Origin: an uncultured bacterium
GTDB lineage: Bacteria; Chloroflexota; Anaerolineae; JACIWP01
Reading direction: 5' to 3'
DNA: 8,112 nucleotides
Assembly (NCBI GenBank): GCA_903872005.1
Contig: CAIQJD010000901.1
Coordinates: forward strand, 1 to 8,112
The notes beneath the pieces were generated by a model that did not search any database, was not told the DNA's origin, and was given only the letters and a program-made list of their open reading frames with translations. Made by a program: the position numbers and the translations under genes. This document shows positions 6,707-8,112 of the stretch, piece by piece; position 1 is the stretch's first letter; every line of letters begins with the position of its first letter.

Positions 6707-8080
6707 AGCCCGCAGCTTGCGGATCACCTTTTCGGGGCGGGCGTAGCGCTGCCAGTAGTAGCCGGCCCAGCGCTTGAAGCGGTTGGCCGGCGTGCGGCGT
6801 TGCGATTCCTCCAACGCCCATTGCAGGAAGGCGTAATCCTGGCCTTTGATCTTGGTCTCGGTCGGGTTGCGCCGATACTGGTCGTGGCTGGTGATCAGCG
6901 ACAGGTCATGCTCCACGCAGTAGTCATACAGGTCGCTGCCGGGGTGCGGGGTGTAGAAAGCCGGGCTGAAGTAGTCCGGGTCCAGCTCTTTCAACATGGA
7001 GATGGTGTCGCGCACCTCGTCCTGGGTCTCGGTGGGGATGCCCAGCATGTAGTTGGCCCAGATCTTGACGCCATACTGTTTGCACAGCCGGCCGGCTCGC
7101 AGGTTGATGTCGCGCGTCGTACCCTTCCGCAAGAAGCGCAGCACGCGGTCACTGCCGCTTTCGAAGCCGATGAAGTAGCCCTTCAGGCCGGCGTCAGCCA
7201 TCAGCTTGACCATCGGCTCATTCTTGACCAGGATGTCGGCGCGGCTCTGGCAGAAGAAGGGCTGGGTGAAGCCGGCGGCCGTGTATTCGCGGCAGAACTC
7301 CGTGACCCAGTCACGATCTTCGGTCAGGCAGTCGTCATGGAACATGAAGCTGGCGAAATGGTAGCGCTCGCGCAGCGCTTGCAGCTCGCTGATGATACTG
7401 GGGACGGAACGCCGGCGCACTTTGCGCCCGAAAATGGTGCGCTCGGCCGGCTGGCAGAAGTTGCAGTTGTACTTGCAGCCGCGGCCAGCGATGATCGTCA
7501 AGAAGGGCGGCGGCAGCTCGGCCAAGAAGGGGACTTCGGGCGAATCGGAGGCGTAGCCATGCGCGCGCCATTCGTTGAGGAAGAGGTCGCGATCCGGGAA
7601 GGGGAGTGCGTCCAGGTTGGGCGGCAGGCCCAGCATGACGCGTTCGGCCGGCCGCCGGCCGGCTTGCAGCTCGCCCAGCAGCCAGGGGAAGGTGACTTCG
7701 CCCTCGTGGGTGATGACGTAGTCCACGTTCGGGTTGGCGGCGACTTCTTCGGGAGCCAGGGTCGGGTGCGGCCCGCCCAGGATGGTCACGACGCCCGGTT
7801 GCACCCGCTTGGCGACTTCCATGGCCTGGTTGGCCGGGTTGAAGTCCACGCTCATCATGGTCACGCCCAAGACGTCTGGCCGGCGCGCCGCGATCTCGGC
7901 GGCGAAGGCATCCCAGCCGGCCAGGGCGCGCAGGTCAATCAGGTCAATCTCGAAGCCCTGGGCTTTGGCTGCCGAGCTGAGGTGGGCCAGTCCGTGGCTC
8001 ACCCAGCCGGCTTCCATGCCGTGGGCCAGAGAGTTGAAGCCCATGCCGGCGATGCCGGGGTAGACTAGGGTCGTTTTCAA
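6677..8080 (-). CDS. Cobalamin-binding radical SAM protein (BchE/HpnJ-like class)
   Basis: A 467-residue protein with two domains. Residues 1-~145 form a B12-binding-type Rossmann domain (MKTTLVYPG start, RPDVLGVTMMS 67-77, LGGPHPTLAPEE 101-112, HEGEVT 125-130). Residues ~190-400 form the radical SAM barrel, with the cluster motif CKYNCNFC (Cys202, Cys206, Cys209), GFESGS (305-310) and MLGIPTET (345-352). A short basic helical tail follows. Such enzymes cleave S-adenosylmethionine to drive methylation, cyclisation or rearrangement of unactivated carbons. The DxHxxG motif for cobalamin coordination is not seen, as in several BchE-like members. The substrate is unknown; rfbB next door suggests a glycan or natural-product setting (inference). 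Start: TTG at 8080 behind GGAGG (8086-8090, 5-base spacer), giving the family's usual N-terminus, although the frame remains open to the window edge. The last ~9 residues (ISHQPATH) are encoded by the adjacent repeat. Confidence 0.9.
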   Translation of the reverse strand: MKTTLVYPGIAGMGFNSLAHGMEAGWVSHGLAHLSSAAKAQGFEIDLIDLRALAGWDAFAAEIAARRPDVLGVTMMSVDFNPANQAMEVAKRVQPGVVTILGGPHPTLAPEEVAANPNVDYVITHEGEVTFPWLLGELQAGRRPAERVMLGLPPNLDALPFPDRDLFLNEWRAHGYASDSPEVPFLAELPPPFLTIIAGRGCKYNCNFCQPAERTIFGRKVRRRSVPSIISELQALRERYHFASFMFHDDCLTEDRDWVTEFCREYTAAGFTQPFFCQSRADILVKNEPMVKLMADAGLKGYFIGFESGSDRVLRFLRKGTTRDINLRAGRLCKQYGVKIWANYMLGIPTETQDEVRDTISMLKELDPDYFSPAFYTPHPGSDLYDYCVEHDLSLITSHDQYRRNPTETKIKGQDYAFLQWALEESQRRTPANRFKRWAGYYWQRYARPEKVIRKLRAAISHQPATH

Positions 8081-8085
8081 GCGTT

Positions 8086-8090
8086 CCTCC
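8086..8090 (-). promoter_or_regulatory. Ribosome-binding site for the radical SAM TTG start
   Basis: GGAGG (with AA continuing the match) lies 5 bases before TTG at 8080 on the - strand. It is the strongest Shine-Dalgarno match in the window, and it supports TTG as the real start even though the reading frame has no upstream stop before the edge. Confidence 0.75.
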
Positions 8091-8112
8091 GCACGATCAG
8101 ACCCGTGAGACC

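Overview
The window looks like a GC-rich chromosomal segment (roughly low-60s % GC by eye) from a bacterium, most likely a Chloroflexota member of the Anaerolineae type. The clues are a large RCC1-repeat protein of surface style with a 'YLxxIVK'-like tail, frequent TTG starts behind good Shine-Dalgarno sites, tRNA genes without encoded CCA, CTGAT-type intergenic repeats and extreme abundance of the palindrome GCCGGC. The placement is an inference, not a homology result.

Layout. The left part is on the + strand: the 3' part of an RCC1-repeat gene (1-1596, open at the left edge), followed 25 bases later by a 3-hydroxyacyl-CoA-dehydrogenase-family gene of the lambda-crystallin/L-gulonate dehydrogenase type (1622-2599). 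A roughly 300-base gap without a convincing gene follows (2600-2906). It may hold a decayed fragment of a PAP2-like gene and contains a strong hairpin. The rest is on the - strand, so the two halves converge on this gap.

Reading the - strand in its direction of transcription: a cobalamin-binding radical SAM enzyme (8080-6677, TTG start), rfbB for dTDP-glucose 4,6-dehydratase (6622-5615), arfB for a GGQ-type ribosome-rescue hydrolase (5563-5117, TTG start), and a GH127/DUF1680-like glycoside hydrolase (5023-3122). A compact tRNA-Pro(UGG)/tRNA-Gly(UCC) unit follows, with its own near-consensus promoter (TTGACG-17-TATACT) and a hairpin terminator. The four protein genes are separated by 51-93 bases and could be co-transcribed, but palindromic elements sit in the rSAM/rfbB and rfbB/arfB gaps and may terminate or attenuate transcription.

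Function. rfbB and the radical SAM gene suggest surface-glycan or secondary-metabolite biosynthesis whose remaining genes would lie beyond the right edge. The GH127-like enzyme and the gulonate-dehydrogenase-like enzyme suggest carbohydrate catabolism. arfB and the tRNAs are housekeeping translation genes. No mobile element, CRISPR array or defence island is visible. The items most worth a second look are the paired cysteines of the RCC1 repeats, the divergent GH127-like enzyme, the palindrome touching the arfB ribosome-binding site, the repeat that has entered the end of the radical SAM gene, and the GCCGGC excess.
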